From Heliocidaris erythrogramma (taxonomy: Eukaryota > Echinodermata > Echinoidea > Camarodonta > Echinometridae), in the NCBI GenBank assembly GCA_025617745.1, contig CM046853.1, positions 6,444,873-6,508,872 on the forward strand: 64,000 nucleotides of DNA, in the 5' to 3' direction. The translations under genes and the position numbers were made by a program. Position 1 is the first letter of the stretch. Every line of letters begins with the position of its first letter. Positions 1 to 14,900 of this stretch are shown here, one piece after another. Below the pieces are notes generated by a model. It did not search any database, had not been told where the DNA came from, and saw only the letters and a list, made by a program, of their open reading frames with translations.

Positions 1-1780
1 ACTGTAGTGAACAGACTCGCTAGTTCAGTGTTTCTTTTACTCATACATGTAATTAATTATAAACCAGTAGTAATATGTTCAGCAAAATCCTTCAGAATAC
101 TCATAATTCCCAGATCACAGGTCACTGCCCATAAGTTCTGAATTCTTCAAATTTTAGTAAACTATGAATTACTGAAATCCTTCTGGCAGGTGTTTAAAAA
201 TGACACGTGAATACAAATGTTAACTTTCAAAAATCGCAAAGTTAAACAATTCAAACATTTAATATTTTATCAAGAAGCAAATTAATTTATGGCAATAGCA
301 CATATTCATGTACTATCCAATTTTTGGATGAAATGTGAATAAAAGAACACTAATTTGTTTTTCCAGATGCTTTACACAAACTGGTACATGTGGTAAAAGC
401 ACCATAAAGTATAACAGTACTTGTACATGTATGTCCATACATGTACATGTAGCAAAAGCTAGAAATACCGGAATGCTTTAATAAGTGTATTGCCCAATAC
501 GATTCTATAGATATTTCCAATGTTAATCATACAAATACTACTTAGCTAGAAATTGCACTTACATGTACAACCATGCAGCTATGCATTCTGAATGTACTGC
601 ACTGGTACAGTATACATGTACATGTAGGTACAAAAAGCTCTTACATGAAACCTTTCACTCACCCATCACTTTCCTGGATTCTACTATAAAGTTAGTCAGA
701 GGTAAAGGCAGAATGTTTCATTTATTTGCTCCATAATTTTCTAAGTCACACAGTGATAATGTTCATTGCAGTTTGTTTAAATGTATTCCTGTTATCTGGT
801 TTGCTTATTTTCTTTCATTGATAGTGATTAAAACTACTTATGAATACATATTTATTTCAAAAAGACAATTCTGCTTTCCAGCGTGACGTCACTTTCTTAA
901 CTACGACCCTAGTAACGCCTCTGTGGGTGGAAACAAGGCTCGTTTGAGCGTCTCAATTAGTTGACTTCGTCTTCGGTCCCACACGTTGAATTTGCATGCA
1001 ATAAATCCATTGCATTTTATTTGTATGCACATAGAAGGACTCTCGTACAACGAAAATCATCAGAAATTCACGCCTGGCAGGATAACATCATACTGGTCGG
1101 AGTGGTTGATGACGTATTCAGGGAATTAAAAAATATATAAAAAAAAGCTTTCACAAAACTTAGTAAGTGGGACTGTAGAAAGTCCCATACCGTGATGATA
1201 TGGAGTAGTGAACAGCTGCATGAGCGAGTTATTGTTTTTGGTTCCCATAGCACATTTTCGTCTTTGAAATCTATATTGCTCTATTGGAAAATATATGTAC
1301 ATATAAGACTGAAAGCTAAATATCAGCAGGATATATGTATCTATTATGAAATGATCCGAACAAATGAGCCGAACGTATTACGTCGGTTCCCAGCGTTTGT
1401 TGTCTGGATTTTTCTTGCAGATTTCGATCGCGTTTACCCATTTTCCCCATCTTCGTGCTATTTAACGCGATAAGGAAAAATACAAAATGAAAGAATATCC
1501 CTGCACCATATTGTGGTTGTGACAACCTATGGCACAGCAAATTTTCGGCATTTTGATGAAGAAAAGAAAATTTTTTTTTTTTATAGAGTCAAAGTGTGTG
1601 CAAAGTCAAATGTGTTGCTACGCATTGCCAAGCTATTGTTTTCACCCAGCGGCTGCAATGACGACGAAAGATCCCGGATGCCCGGAAAGGAGAATTCCAA
1701 AGTTTTTTTTTAATTAGTTGGCACTTTTCAAAGTCTTGTCATTGGGGGACCTAGTGTAGCAAATGGAGAATACACAATGT

Positions 1781-2750
1781 GTCTGTTCACATGGAAAAAT
1801 GTCACATCCACCACACATTTCAACAGCATAGTATTCAAAGCATCTTATAAGAGAGAGGTGAAATGGTAGTATGTTAAATATAATAATAAATTTATAGCTT
1901 TTTAGATGTCATATATGTATCAAGGTAAGTAAAAATACATTGAATTTTGGCTTTATCTGATATGACGAAAAATGTATTTTACACCCTTACTGTGTGAAAA
2001 TATTATTATGTAAAATAAAGGGATAGGTATAGTTAAACAAACTGATTACACTCCTATTACATGGTAAAGACCAGAAATGTTTAATTTAGACGCCATTAGG
2101 TGTAAAGAAAAACCGAACTGTCCCAATAATTTGGTGAAATGTACGAAATGTCCGTTCACATCTGGAAGTGTCACATCCGCCACACCACTTTAAGCATTTT
2201 CACTTTTTTGTAAATTTATCATTATACAGCAATCTCTTTTTGTATTCTAACTGCCAGCTCAATATAGAATCTGAAATTTCCTGTGATTTAAAGTCGATCA
2301 CATTTGCAAGTACTGAGATATATATCCTGATGTGATTCTGGAAAAATAGACTGGTGGATGTGACAGGTGTGAACGGACACCATGTATTGTGACATAAAAG
2401 AAAAACTTGAGTTTGAAATGCCTAATTGTCTTCATTGGATATGTAGCTCACCTTTTCTCCTAAATCTATGTAAAAAAAATCTGAAGTCACCTAAACCATA
2501 AAAAAGTAATAGCATTCCAAAATTTTGGTGGATGTGACAAAATTGTGAACGGACATTTAATTTCGTTTTTCAAATTATCGACATAGTATTAGATTAAAGT
2601 GAGGTACAGCCAAACTTTCTACAGTTATTCGACCAAACCAAAAATGTACTCAGACAACATTTTTATGAAACATCCCTTAAATATCTAATGTGCATGACCC
2701 TTATAAGTAGATGCTTAAATGTGAACGGACACTGTCACATCCACCAAGGG
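1781..2750. repeat. Cluster of five bipartite motifs TGGTGGATGTGACA / GTGAACGGACA
   Basis: The two short motifs occur together at 1781-1820 and 2149-2185 (minus orientation), 2351-2391 and 2526-2556 (plus), and 2720-2750, where the two halves face each other. The spacing between copies is about 370, 200, 175 and 195 bases. The sequence between them is AT-rich and does not look obviously repeated. I do not recognise the family. Confidence 0.7.
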
Positions 2751-3142
2751 AATTTTGGAGTGAAAAAAATGTATAAAAAAGGAATCAAAATGTTTTAACA
2801 CTAATATGATTTATTACAACCACTCATCAACCAAACATATATTGGTTCAGTTAGGTGAGAGCTGAGTGTGTTTAGGAGTGGCACAGTTTCCAAAAAAGGT
2901 ATGTTTGCCAGGTTGACATCAGGTAGGTCCAATTTGGGCACATCTCACCCTACTGTGCACAAATGCTTGGGAGTTAGATTTTCGTTATGCTATGGGAGGT
3001 AGACCCCATAGGGGCCTAACATATGCATATCAAATCATTTCATTAATCCGCTCATATTCTGTGTAGGAGACCCAAACCTAAAAAAAATGAAAAGTGGCGC
3101 CTAACCGTGAAACGGGCCATATATATATATATACAATATATA

Positions 3143-3312
3143 CAGTGAAACCTGTATATAAAGACCGCTTAAGGGAGACAAGAAAAGTGGTCATTATGAG
3201 CAGGTGGTCTTTATGTACAGGTTCCTTAATACATGTTTCAATGAGAAACACTGGAAAACGAAAAAAAAGTGGTCTTTCTCTAAACAGGTAATCGCTAAAC
3301 CAGGTTTGACTG
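3143..3312. repeat. 170-bp MITE with CAGT termini and TA duplication
   Basis: The ends are CAGTGAAACCTG and CAGGTTTGACTG (12-bp TIR, one mismatch), flanked by TA on both sides. The body repeats a GTGGTCTTTATGTACAGG-like unit in both orientations. The terminal sequence matches the larger element at 23949-25289, so both belong to one Tc1/mariner- or pogo-like superfamily. It is non-autonomous. Confidence 0.8.
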
Positions 3313-6300
3313 TATAAATGTATACCACTGAGCTGTTAGAAAATTGTCTTTCATGCTAGCAAATTTAATTCAGGTAGATTCCAACTGGTGCATGTGCCTT
3401 TAAAACTATTGAAATTATAATGCTAGTAGTTTTATTTCTATTATGCTAATAGAAATGTATATTATCATTACAAGCTGATAGTTTTTCAAGTTAACTGTAG
3501 TCCCATCATATTTCAAGAGACAATGGTGTAATGATTTTTCTAATTTTCCAAGGTAATATATATATGAATATGAAGAATGCTTGTCTTTCAGATGGAACAA
3601 TCTATAAAGGAATTGCTTGTTTTGATTTAAAAAAATCAGCTATAAATCTATAATAAATGATTTTTTTTCATTTAGATGAAAATTTATTTCTTTTTTAGTT
3701 TTAGTGCTGTCAAGGTCCTTAATATTTTTTAGGGATGTGGTTCATGTCGTGCATGTCATGTTTCAGAGTAAGAACGATGTAAACATTTAAGCTCATATTT
3801 CACCTCTTTGTACAAAAGGTTTTTACTATCAATCATTACTGCAAATTTATTTCAAATTATCTCCAACTTGTTTTTGAAGTCACTCACTCACTGAAGAAAA
3901 AATGAGCAAAAACAGTTTTGATGAAAGTAAAATTCATGGCATGAATATGTGTAATGAAGAAATGTCATACACAAGTATCAAATACATTGATCTATACAAT
4001 CTAAATATCTACAAACTAATTTCCAACAAAGCTAGATACCAAATATGTGTATCTAGAATTAAAATTAGGATTTCGCCTTTAGAACTACCATTCAATTACA
4101 TCATGCATTCTGCGGATCAATAGTATAAAGAAGATATGCAATAGACAGAAATTTACAAATAATTCATCAAAAAGGCACATATTTTGATAAAACGTGATTC
4201 AGTTCATCTGGCTGACAAAGAACCTCTGACATGAACAGAAAATACATTTCTTACACTATTACTGATCACCACAAAACATGGCCAAACCCATTACTTCATG
4301 TTATATATTATGATGTCTAAATTGCAAGCAATCCCAAATCACAGAAGAAACAATTGTTACTTTACAACCGATTTGTGGACTTGCAGTTGATTTTGATGAA
4401 TTACAACTCTACACAAAAACAAGATCCTGGCAATACTTGAAAATCTTTGTCCATAAAGATGACAAGATATAACACAGCAAGCCCTTGATTTTAAAGCTCT
4501 CTTAATACTTCAGCAAACAGCTGTGTTTTATGGTGAATGATCCAGGATTCAAGAAACAAGATTGCAATATTGAAATCCCATCAAACTATAATGAATCATA
4601 GAAAATCAGTATTCTAATAATTACAAATATATTAAGCACAGTATCCTTTACATAAATATATATCCAGACATGCTATTGCCAGCCTCAGTATTAATAAACT
4701 ACAAAAAGGAAGTATTTGAAAAGAAGTCATATTATTTAGTTTAAAGTTTGAAATAAACTATTAATTATTGGTAGTATGAACATTACTTCCATGTCTACAC
4801 TCGCTTAACATATAAACATAATTTTCAAGATGTATGTAATCTTAGAAGAAAATGACAAATGGACAAGATAAAAGCAAGTGTATGAAAAATATAAATGACA
4901 AAGGAGAATGCATATGGGTGAAAATGCTAACATTACACTAACCCTGGAAGAAAGAAATGGAATAGTTTAATATACGGCATTAAGCATAAAAACTTGAATG
5001 CAATGAAATTAGCCTAAAATACATTTTATAAGCCAGGGTACGAATATTTATCTCCTTCCCGCATCTCCATCCCCAAAACCTACCAATGCCATTAATTTTT
5101 AGAAGATAAAGAGAATTACAAATATATACTGGACCTTACGTGACCAGTTTATTGGTGGGAAAGAAATACAATACAATACATTGATGTTCATGTCTATGGA
5201 ATTATCATACATTACATACCCCCTTGCAGGACATAAATATCTGACACATCAAAACACTAATTGTTGAAGTATTTTCATATTTTTGAATTATAAACATGAT
5301 CTTTACTATTCATCAAACATCTCTTCCTTTTTTTTAGGATAAAGATGGCTGATATATACCAGATTCTCCTTTTTTCATCCCTTTCTTTTCAAATTAAAAT
5401 AATTCACCAAATTGTGATCACATAATTATATACAGTTACTAAAATACTCCCTTTATAATGACAATGACAACTGTTTTTTTTTTAAACAATGACAATGACA
5501 GTAGGTTTTGTATTATATCACACAGGTATGCTGATATTATTCTTTTGAAATACAATACACATAATGGAATACGCTTCAAGGAAGAAAAGGCATGACTAAT
5601 CAGCCTTCGAGAAGTTAATGCAAGTATTTCTTGTAAGATCAATTCTCTATTTTATTTTTTAGTTAACTGCTTTATATTGGGGAGAAAACCCTTTGCAAAT
5701 ACACACACACAAAAACTGATTGATTCTCCAATGAAAAAGAAATATAATGACCATTGAAACAAGATATACTGGTATTTAGAAAACAATATCTTACTCTCCT
5801 CCAATATTTAAAATAACATGCTCTATCTGGTAATGAAATCAAAATAATCAAGACTAGCAGGATTTCAACTGTTCATCTATTGCTAAGTAGACAGCAACAT
5901 TAAAATTAAACTATCGCTACATTATAACAATGGCATATTGAGAGGAACCAAAGAAAGACACTCCTCCTCATTTTTGCCTAGGTATTATCCAAAAGTTCTC
6001 AGTAGGATATTGTTGACATGCTGGAAAGGACCTGTATTTATGATTTATAAATTGTACTGCTCTCTCAATCTAACAAAAAATATATATAAAAATCCTGGTT
6101 ACATTCGAAACTTTTTGAGAAAATGTAATCACTTCCGTGACAAAACATATAAGAAAAACAAGTTATCCCTAATAATGGAAAGATATAATTTTATCCATAA
6201 ATAAAATAATAATAATAATTGTAATAATTTGAAACATTAAAATAAGATGTGACGCAAACGGTTTTGTTCTACACGGATTATTTGAAAGCTCCAGATATTC

Positions 6301-6657
6301 ATATATATGACCATAATATTTTCTATAATATACAGCTTGATATCGAGCACATCATATATAATCATATATAAAACAGATAAAAATTGATGAAAAAAAAATC
6401 ATTCCACGTGTCGACAATTCATCATATACTACATATTTGATAACACTTTATTAAACATAACAAAAACTCATTAAGGATGATGTAAAAAATCATTGCAAGG
6501 TACTATTATACAGCCAAAAAGGTCAGAATACTTCACATTCTAGTAATCAATACCATACATAATGAGTTCATAGTGAACAACAGTCTTCACATAGAAAATC
6601 AAGAATAAATTGAACAGGATATTATATAGCAGGAATTATATTCACACTAGATGGCAA

Positions 6658-7029
6658 TTAAAACATACTAACCACCTGAAAATATCATTTGTATACAGCT
6701 AGAAAGTATAAAATCAACCCCAAAGAACTTTATCTGGCATTCTATACGTCAACAGTTTAGGAGAATGAAGGAAATACAGGATAACAATAAGGTCCTCGCG
6801 CATAACTGAAATCTGAGTTGGGTTTCGCAAGAGCCTTATCTTGGACAGCGCGTACACCGAGTGGTCTCTCATGAGTCGCTTTTATGCTTATAGAAAGTGT
6901 AATTAAACTTGCAATATCTCCTTATAGAAGTAATATTTGAGGCCCATATTTTGAATATACATGTAGTATAATGACATGGAACCTCTAACATCCAGAGCAA
7001 AATATTTTGGGGTGGTTGATACCCTTTAA
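6658..7029. repeat. MITE family with TTAAAGTGTACCAATCACCTG ends, copy 1
   Basis: About 370 bp. The ends read TTAAAACATACTAACCACC and, inverted, TTTAAAGGGTATCAACCACC. The internal blocks TACAGCTAGAAAGTATAAAA and GGCATTCTATA recur in the copy at 15187-15562, the split copy at 22888-25726 and the fragment at 43733-43810. Confidence 0.7.
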
Positions 7030-7812
7030 ATACCAAACTCTTTTAGTTTTACAATCTACGTTCATTTTTCCAATCTCAGTTTCATGATTTGATCCCTCAT
7101 CATATGAAAATTAGTTGACCAAGTTGCTACGTTGATGCATTCACATTACATGAACATGTTATACAGAAACAAAAATGAGAGCTAATAGCTATTTTGAAAT
7201 AAATGCTCACAAGGCTAGCTTAATTCATTTCTGAAAGATATCTGGAGCCAACTTATATGAAATATCAAATTTTAGTAAAATAAAAAAGGATGAGTGATAA
7301 TGCTTTTTGAGAATTTGACAACTACTACTATTTCTTATTTCATTTTTTTGATGTTGAATTTCTGCCCTAAGAATTTATGCTTGCGGGTTACCTCAAAGAC
7401 ATCTTCTTCGAAAAATATTTATCAACACCTTAACATCAATCCGCTTTGTGCAATTGTGCAACAAGAAGTTCTACAGCAGCCTTTGATTGCTAGCTTTTGA
7501 ATCAAATTCTCATTTCTTTGGATAGCGTCATGAATTCTAGGATGAAGAGACATGATACATATAGTATCAATATCAGGTGATTAAAAACCAGACAAGATGA
7601 ATACGGCAATTGGTGGAGGAATGTGGCAATAAAACAGCAATCCCCTGCACATCACACAAGCATTATTGATGAATTCTTTACATTAAACCATCCCCCTCGA
7701 TTTGAGCCTGTGATGTATAAAATATCATATAAAATGTCTCATATAAAATTTATGTTAACTCATCAAGAAGAGTAAATCTATGGGATTTCATACAATGAGA
7801 ATTATATATCAA

Positions 7813-7903
7813 TAATTTGTCACTGGTTTGCAACTAGCATCAGCGCAATGATTAAGCCTATGGATATGCGTGTATGTCAGTTTGCAAAACCAGTGACAAA
7901 TTA
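7813..7903. repeat. 91-bp inverted repeat
   Basis: TAATTTGTCACTGGTTTGCAA at the left returns inverted at the right with one base inserted (arms of 21-22 nt around a 48-nt centre). It could be a tiny MITE or a hairpin. Confidence 0.65.
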
Positions 7904-8409
7904 ATCTGTACATTGTTTGAACAAAAAGTCAGCCATTTTTAGTATCAAAACAAATCATAATTGACCATTCACAAATTGTTACATCAACCAACCCAATAAA
8001 CAAGTTTTTAATTTCCTAAATTGTATATAGTTCCAATGGTTTTGACCTAGAGTATTCTCAGGCTTAGGCCTAATCACGACACATATAAGATAATCAAATT
8101 GGCAATCTGCCAATGAAATGATTTATCAAACAGCTATTCCAAGGTCATTTCATAAAAACTGCTTCTTATTCAACTCTTATAAAATGGATTTCTTGCTATT
8201 GAAGTATATTAAAATTTATTTTATGCCCCTGCTATTCATTGATTTATTATCACTTTGTCCTACCAATTCTTGTGATCAATATATTCATTCCTGAGCCCAT
8301 GAAAATGCTTGTCTCTGATGAGTTAATCTAAACACATATATAACGACAAAATATATTCTGCAAGTAGAATTCTTAAACCTTAAAGAAACTGCTCTATATT
8401 GCGGATTTG

Positions 8410-8601
8410 TTATGCCATTTCCATGGACTGGCCACCTCTAGCTCCATGTGGACGTCGTCTTAGAGTGCCAGGAACGGATACCTTACGAGCCTTTGGTAGG
8501 TTCGGGTTACTGCTAGGAGTGTGGACGCTGCAACATTTTATGAATAGACCCATGAAGATGATCACTCCAAGGACAATGAGCACAGCCGCCCACCAGTTAG
8601 C
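8410..8601 (-). CDS. ADAM10: ADAM10 exon 14: membrane span, tail and stop
   Basis: Residues 697-759 and [23 protein letters not shown] is the single membrane span. It is followed by the juxtamembrane SVHTPSSNP motif, PGTLRRRP, and a glycine-rich end [11 protein letters not shown]. The basic LRRRP matches the region linked to ER retention in the vertebrate protein. The tail is about a dozen residues shorter than in vertebrates and lacks their glutamine/proline-rich SH3-type stretch. Confidence 0.96.
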   Translation of the reverse strand, partial: ANWWAAVLIVLGVIIFMGLFIKCCSVHTPSSNPNLPKARKVSVPGTLRRRPHGARGGQSMEMA

Positions 8602-8908
8602 CTGCACAAATCAAAATCACAATGAGAATGATATTCAAAGCAAATATAATATTATATCTTGAATACTCGGGGCGTTGGATATTATTACCCTGGCTTTGGC
8701 TCCAACAGCCATTATCAGTGGACTGTGCATTTACGGAATAAATGCTACTAAGTACTTTGATGCAAATATGATATTCCAATAAAAGTATTACACAGCATTG
8801 TCAAATGTTGATGTGCCAAAAACCACATTTAAAAAAAATTCTTTTTTGGATACCCCTACGAGGTGAAAACAACTTTGCTCTGCAATTTATATTTTTAAAA
8901 AATCACAC

Positions 8909-8946
<38 letters not shown>

Positions 8947-11900
8947 ACGTTTACATGGCTTTACTTCCGAGGACAACTATTGTTCCTCTATTGTTACTCG
9001 TCCTCGGACAGTCGACGGAATAAGGCATAAATTCATTGTTCGACGTTCGAGGGCTATTGTCCGCCTTCCGAGGACCATTGTTGTCATGATTTTTTTTTGT
9101 TCTCTGTCCGAAAATGTCCTCGGACATAATGCTAAACAAACGCACGCAGGTATACTTATGTGTCTTTCCCTTTGTTCTCTCTATTGTTCAAATAGCCACA
9201 CAAGCAGCAAAAAAAGCCACACAAGCCTGACGGAATAAAGGAATCTATTGTGTTTGACTGTCCAATTAGTCACACAAGTATACCTCTGTTGGTACACACA
9301 CACACACACACACATATATCTATATATATATATATATATACATATATATCTTTTATCAATCTGTTAGGGTTCATCCTCACCGACGAATTTCTTATGTTAC
9401 AGCTGATTCACTCCATTATGAATGTCTAACAAATGAAATTTTTGCCTAACTTAAAATCCATATTCTCATTTTAACAGTAAATTAGGAATTCTAATCGATG
9501 AACAGTGCCTTTAAATGGAAGCAAAGATTTGTCAGCCTGGACAAATAACCCAGACTTACTTTATCCTCTTTTTAAATTCAATTTAAGACTATTAAAGTAG
9601 ATGGACCAATGAAAAGAAATTTCTACAAAATATGTGACCTTAACCTACACTGTGCATTATCATGATATTAATAACTCATATTTTGAAAATTTCAACAGAT
9701 TCTAATGCTGGCAACTGTTTGCACACTAACTTCCTAACTACTTGAACCACCAAGACTTATTTACTCTGCTTATGTAATTTTGTTGAATATATGTACAGGC
9801 TCTTTACATTTGATATTTTTTTAAACCCTGTACTATCCTTAACCCCGGACTATTTTTTTCCTGTTTCCATTTGCAGTTATAGTCCTGTACTATCCCTAGC
9901 CACAGCGCTCAGCCCCACCTTTTGAAATTTATATATACTGATACATACTAGTTTTCCTCAGTAAAAGATATTCTTGTGGGAATTCTTTGGGAAATGCATA
10001 AATTGGATATTTTCATCGTAACAGGAAAGTGATCCCCAAGATAAATGTAATTATGCAAAAAAATGTGTTTTATGGAAAGAAATGTAAAATGAAGGTTAAA
10101 TAATGAAAACTTTTTGGTGTGTTCTGTCTCTGGACCCTAACCCCCAAAAGCCTGTGTAGGACAGGTTGAATAGAAAGGTCTAAGTAACATCCCTGAACAT
10201 TTATGCTAGAATACTGAATGGATATTTCAAGTAATAATTGTTCTGCAATTCAGTAAGGGAATATATTGCATTTGAAGTCAATATGGCTACTTTGGACAAT
10301 TGAATGAAAACTTTGTTTTTCTTTCGATTTTGAAGAGAAAAGTACCGTAAAATTGCATATATTGTTTTGTAATTTTTTGTTAATTGTGGGTATCCAACGA
10401 AGCACACACACCGTTAAAGCAAATCGTACCTGAATGGATCCGAACATATTATATAGTAAACATGATGTAAACCAAACCTTGAAGACATTTGTCAGGGCCT
10501 AGACAAGCTCATTATGTGGGCAATACACACTGAAATAAAAACTTAAAAATCTCAAAATCCAGGGTGTACCAAAAACTTTTGACCAGCACTGTATGTTTGT
10601 TAGGCGCCTTGAGCATCCCTTGGGGTGGATATGTGCGCAATAGAAATGATGTTATGATGAAGGCTTACCTGAATCCATGCAGCAATATTGGAGTAGAGTT
10701 CAGGGTTTAAGATGGCATTGGTAAGTCTAGAGAGTGGTCCATCAGAATCCACATTACGACACTTGTAGAAGACATCACAGTAGCCTTTATACTCATTGCA
10801 TGGAGCTCCTGGCATCTGATAGAGGACCTTGACATCTTCGTTACCGCTCTCTGCAAGCTTACCGTACATTTCAACATGATCCTGCATCGCAGGAATGTTA
10901 CGACTAGATAGGCAACTAGTAGCTGCAAGGATGAAGAAAGGGATTGACACATTTTACCACTGAATTCTTTCTTTCCTATAGGCTTAATACATGAATCAAT
11001 CGCAAGAATAAATTATGAGAATAATTCCCAGAAACTCTGCATACTCTGATTTGCCTAATGACATCATATCAAAGAGCCGTCAAACTTTTGTCCAAAGTAA
11101 AAATACATTACTCATGTTACATTTTTTGTTTTTAATAATGTAACTTGAGTAACCAAACATTTGCAGGGTTGGCAGAAAGCATGTTTCTTCTTCTGAAGTT
11201 TTGATACTGTGTTTAGGTACTCTAATATGTTTGCGTTGTTAACTAAAACTCATTTACCTATTAACATCTGTAGTAACCTGATGTAACCCAAAACCAACCT
11301 CTCAAAATGTAATGTGAGTAAAGGTGGAATTACCCCAAACGTAATGTTTTTACAGAGACATTTAAAAATGGCCTTTTTTGAGTGGTCACACACATGACCG
11401 ACCCAATGTTCAGAGCAATCCCATCATACAGCAATGAAAAGTGAAAACGTGCTCTATGTGGGAAATAGGAGAAAAGTGGGTTTGACTACCAACAAGTCAG
11501 ACCCCTAGGTCACACATGTGACTGACCTAGTTTTTGAATTCTGAAAGAAAATGATGTACTCTCATTTAAAATAATTACTCTCCATCTGTTGGGGGTAAGA
11601 CTGTTATTTAAAGATCCATGAGAGACTTTTGCTACGAGATAAATACTGAAAATTTAGGTTTAGATCAACTATTTTTCAGGACTTTGGTCACACACATGAC
11701 TGAGAATAACCCATTTATTACAATCAGCACGTTTCCTCTTGCACCATGATGAAACTCCCTCCTTCCACTTCTTCTTGTCTCGAGCATCCTCCTCATTTAG
11801 ACTAACCCTACTAATACGGGCAGATAAATTGTGACTACAAGTTTGCTATCAATGAACAGGGTTTTTTAGTCCAACTTACTATTATTTGGAGACTGGCAGC

Positions 11901-14900
11901 AGATATGGCACGCTTCATCTAAAGCAGTGGTATCTGTATCAATGCAGAAACACTCTTCTAGATTGAATATTGTACAGATCGATTGCTGGCATTCCTGATG
12001 GGGGTAAACAAAGAAAAAGATTGTATACATCGTAAACAAATATCGATCATGGAGTAATACTTCACTGAACCTGCTTCCATATGCAGTCAATTATATTACA
12101 CAGACTAGAGAAGTGTAACTAGAAGGAAATGAAACTCGAAAAGTCCTCTGTGTACCATACGATGCCGACACGCTATTTGTTTTCCTCCATAATTGGATTA
12201 ATGCTGCTTGAGCACACCGAGCTCGTAAAAATACCGCTCATAAATCCGCTCGACAGTGAGCTGGCCGGCTGAAGTAGGAGTGAGGGAGGGAGATTCCGGC
12301 CACTTCAGACAAAATCCCATTTTAGGACTTTTTTTATTTCACATTAATTTTCACTTCTTACTCACATCATGGAAGCCAATATTGTTACTACATATATTCT
12401 ATCTACAAAAATATCCTGGAAAAGATTAAGAATTGCCAAGGCAATATTCATTTTTATTTTCATTGTCTCTGCATGCTCGGAGGCAGTTCGTCCGCTTATC
12501 AATATCCCAGCGGCCCGAGTCTGTGTCCCACCATACCCCCAGCACCTGGCCTGCACTCCGGCCGAATTTTACCTCCGCAGTATGGTATTAGAAACTGACA
12601 TTTCTAGACTTATGGGGATATCGCATGTGCTCTCATATACTGATTATTTATGACTGTAAATTGCGATTTAACACTTTAGAGCTTGCCACACACAATAAAT
12701 CCTGATCTAAAACTGAAAATTTCTTGAAATATAGCTCAATTTTCGAAAACCATTATCCTTATCTAGGTATTTCATGGCTAAAATGTGACATTTATGAATA
12801 CTTCTTTGAGTGCTACTGCGGTTCCCCTGTAACTTTGCTTTGGTATGGTACTATGCATGTGTGATTTTACTAACCGACAGACCAGCCAAAATCTCCTCCT
12901 GGCCGAAAATACCCGCCTCTACTACGCCCGTAAACAACCTACCGATTTTCGTGATACATGATAGTAATGATTTTTGCGGCGAATAATCAGTGTTTGAACC
13001 CACTATTTGGGAAGTCGATGATTTGAAAGCAGTATTGTGGAGTTTTTTCCTTCTATGGAAAATTTGATCCAATGTTGCAGGTAATGTTGTCAAATTACGT
13101 GTTAGACTCTATCATCTGTATAAGTGGGACTGTCCACAGCTAGCATTATGAACGGAAAAAGCACAGGGTCTGTCAGCGACATCGCCATTGGTTGGACGTG
13201 CCGGGCAAACATCCGGTCCAGCATGTCCAGGGCTAGGGGCGCAGGTAGGGTGAAGAAGAATGGGCCATGAGTTTTACATCAAATCCTTACGAGACTCGAT
13301 CTATTGATCAAAACGGTAACCTAATTTTTTGTATTTTAACTTTACTGGGGTCTAGGTCTAGGCTTCACTCTAAATTTCACCCGAATTTTGGTGATTTCAT
13401 TGACAGAGTCAGATTTTTTCTGTAGAGATCAATGATTCAGACTCACAGATGTTTAGCGAAATCCGCCTTTTCAACACCTGCAATTTCATAAATTGACCTC
13501 TGACCTTTGACCTACATACCCCAAAATCTAATCATTTTGTCTTCCTATGGTGATACATTGTAGCACCAAGTTTGAAGTTCATCCCTCATGTGGTTCTTGA
13601 GTTATCGCTAGAACAAGAAAGCGGGACAGACCGACGGGACAACCCGAAAACATAATGCCTCCGGCACCACCTTCGGTGGGCAGGGCATAAAAAGAACACG
13701 AGAATAGGACGCCTACCAATCAAAAGGTTGTGTTTTCCCCTTCAATATGAGGCATCACAAGTGATGCAGAATTTAGCGGATCATATGAAGAAATCATAAT
13801 TCCGTACAGTATTCATAGTTGTAACCAAGTAGTTAAAAGACCTTGTAACTTCACTAAGCGTAGGCCGAATTCATTGATTCAAGCATTGAACGTTCCGTTG
13901 GATTTCCCTGAATGAGATTTTCCCAACTGTGATGTCTACAAATATATCAGAGTAAGTGCGCAGCCAGAAAGTGTAGATATCGCCTTTTTCTGTTTACTCC
14001 AAAATGAAAATATTGTGGCTATGACGTCATTTTTTGTCGCCATCAGCTAGTGACATCAAAAGAAATTTTTTTTTTTTTACAGCGTGGGGATTATGAGAGA
14101 GGCAGGGAAAGCGATAACAACTAGCCCGTGTTGCGTAACATTCATAGCCTGCAGGCGAAATTCGGGACTGATGACAAATTTATCAGTGGTTATCAGCAGG
14201 GTGTCCTCAAGCAATTTCACTTATGATGAGCCAGAAATTTTGAGTTTTCGAGTTTCATTTCCTTTCCTCTTAGTTACATTTCCCTGTACAGACTATATAT
14301 GTAGCTAAATGCTTGGTCAAGAGCACATGACATGATCACCCTGGCAAGGATCAATTGTATATTGACCACCCTAATATGCACACCTAACACAATGGATACT
14401 TGCATTTGATACAATGAAAGAAATATTAATAATGAAATATAGACCATAATTAGACCATATAATGTACCAAATATTAGGTGTTGCGTTCTTTCTCTCCACA
14501 ATATTTTCCCTTGGCACCAACTGTTTTGTCAGATTAAATCTCTTTATAAATATAACATCACTGGCAGGACACTAAAGATTATATTATACACCAAACCAGT
14601 CAATATACATGTACATTGCAATATGTTACTGAAAAAGATGAGAGGGAAGAAAAAGAGGGAAGAAAAAGAGAGAAGAAAATTAGCCTCGTCCAAAATAAAA
14701 CCGCCACAAAATGACGCAAGCATAGTGTGCATCACAAATCTGTGCATGATAACACACAGATCATAGAGTACGCAGTGGGGCCTTTGTTGTCTGTGGCTGT
14801 ACTTTTTACCCACACTTGCCACCAATTTACACTAAAAAATGGTTTTTACATATTTATTTTGTCATAGTAATTTTCTTTTTTACTGACTGATTGATGTATA

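Larger units (their letters stand above)
1..8409. other. Downstream flank of ADAM10; no gene recognised
   Basis: The region is AT-rich, with only short ORFs and no family resemblance. Part may be the ADAM10 3'UTR: AATAAA hexamers on the sense strand occur at 8215-8220 and 8243-8248, but others exist and none can be proven. Around 850-1700 the composition is less AT-rich and contains a CRE-like TGACGTCA at 884-891. An ORF at 1192-1473 (+) there is not recognisable. The rest holds the repeats listed separately. Confidence 0.5.

Noticed and set aside
1192..1540. Overlapping ORFs of 74 and 93 codons near a CRE-like TGACGTCA
   Set aside because: No similarity, no splice-supported extension and both strands open. 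Not enough to call a gene or promoter.
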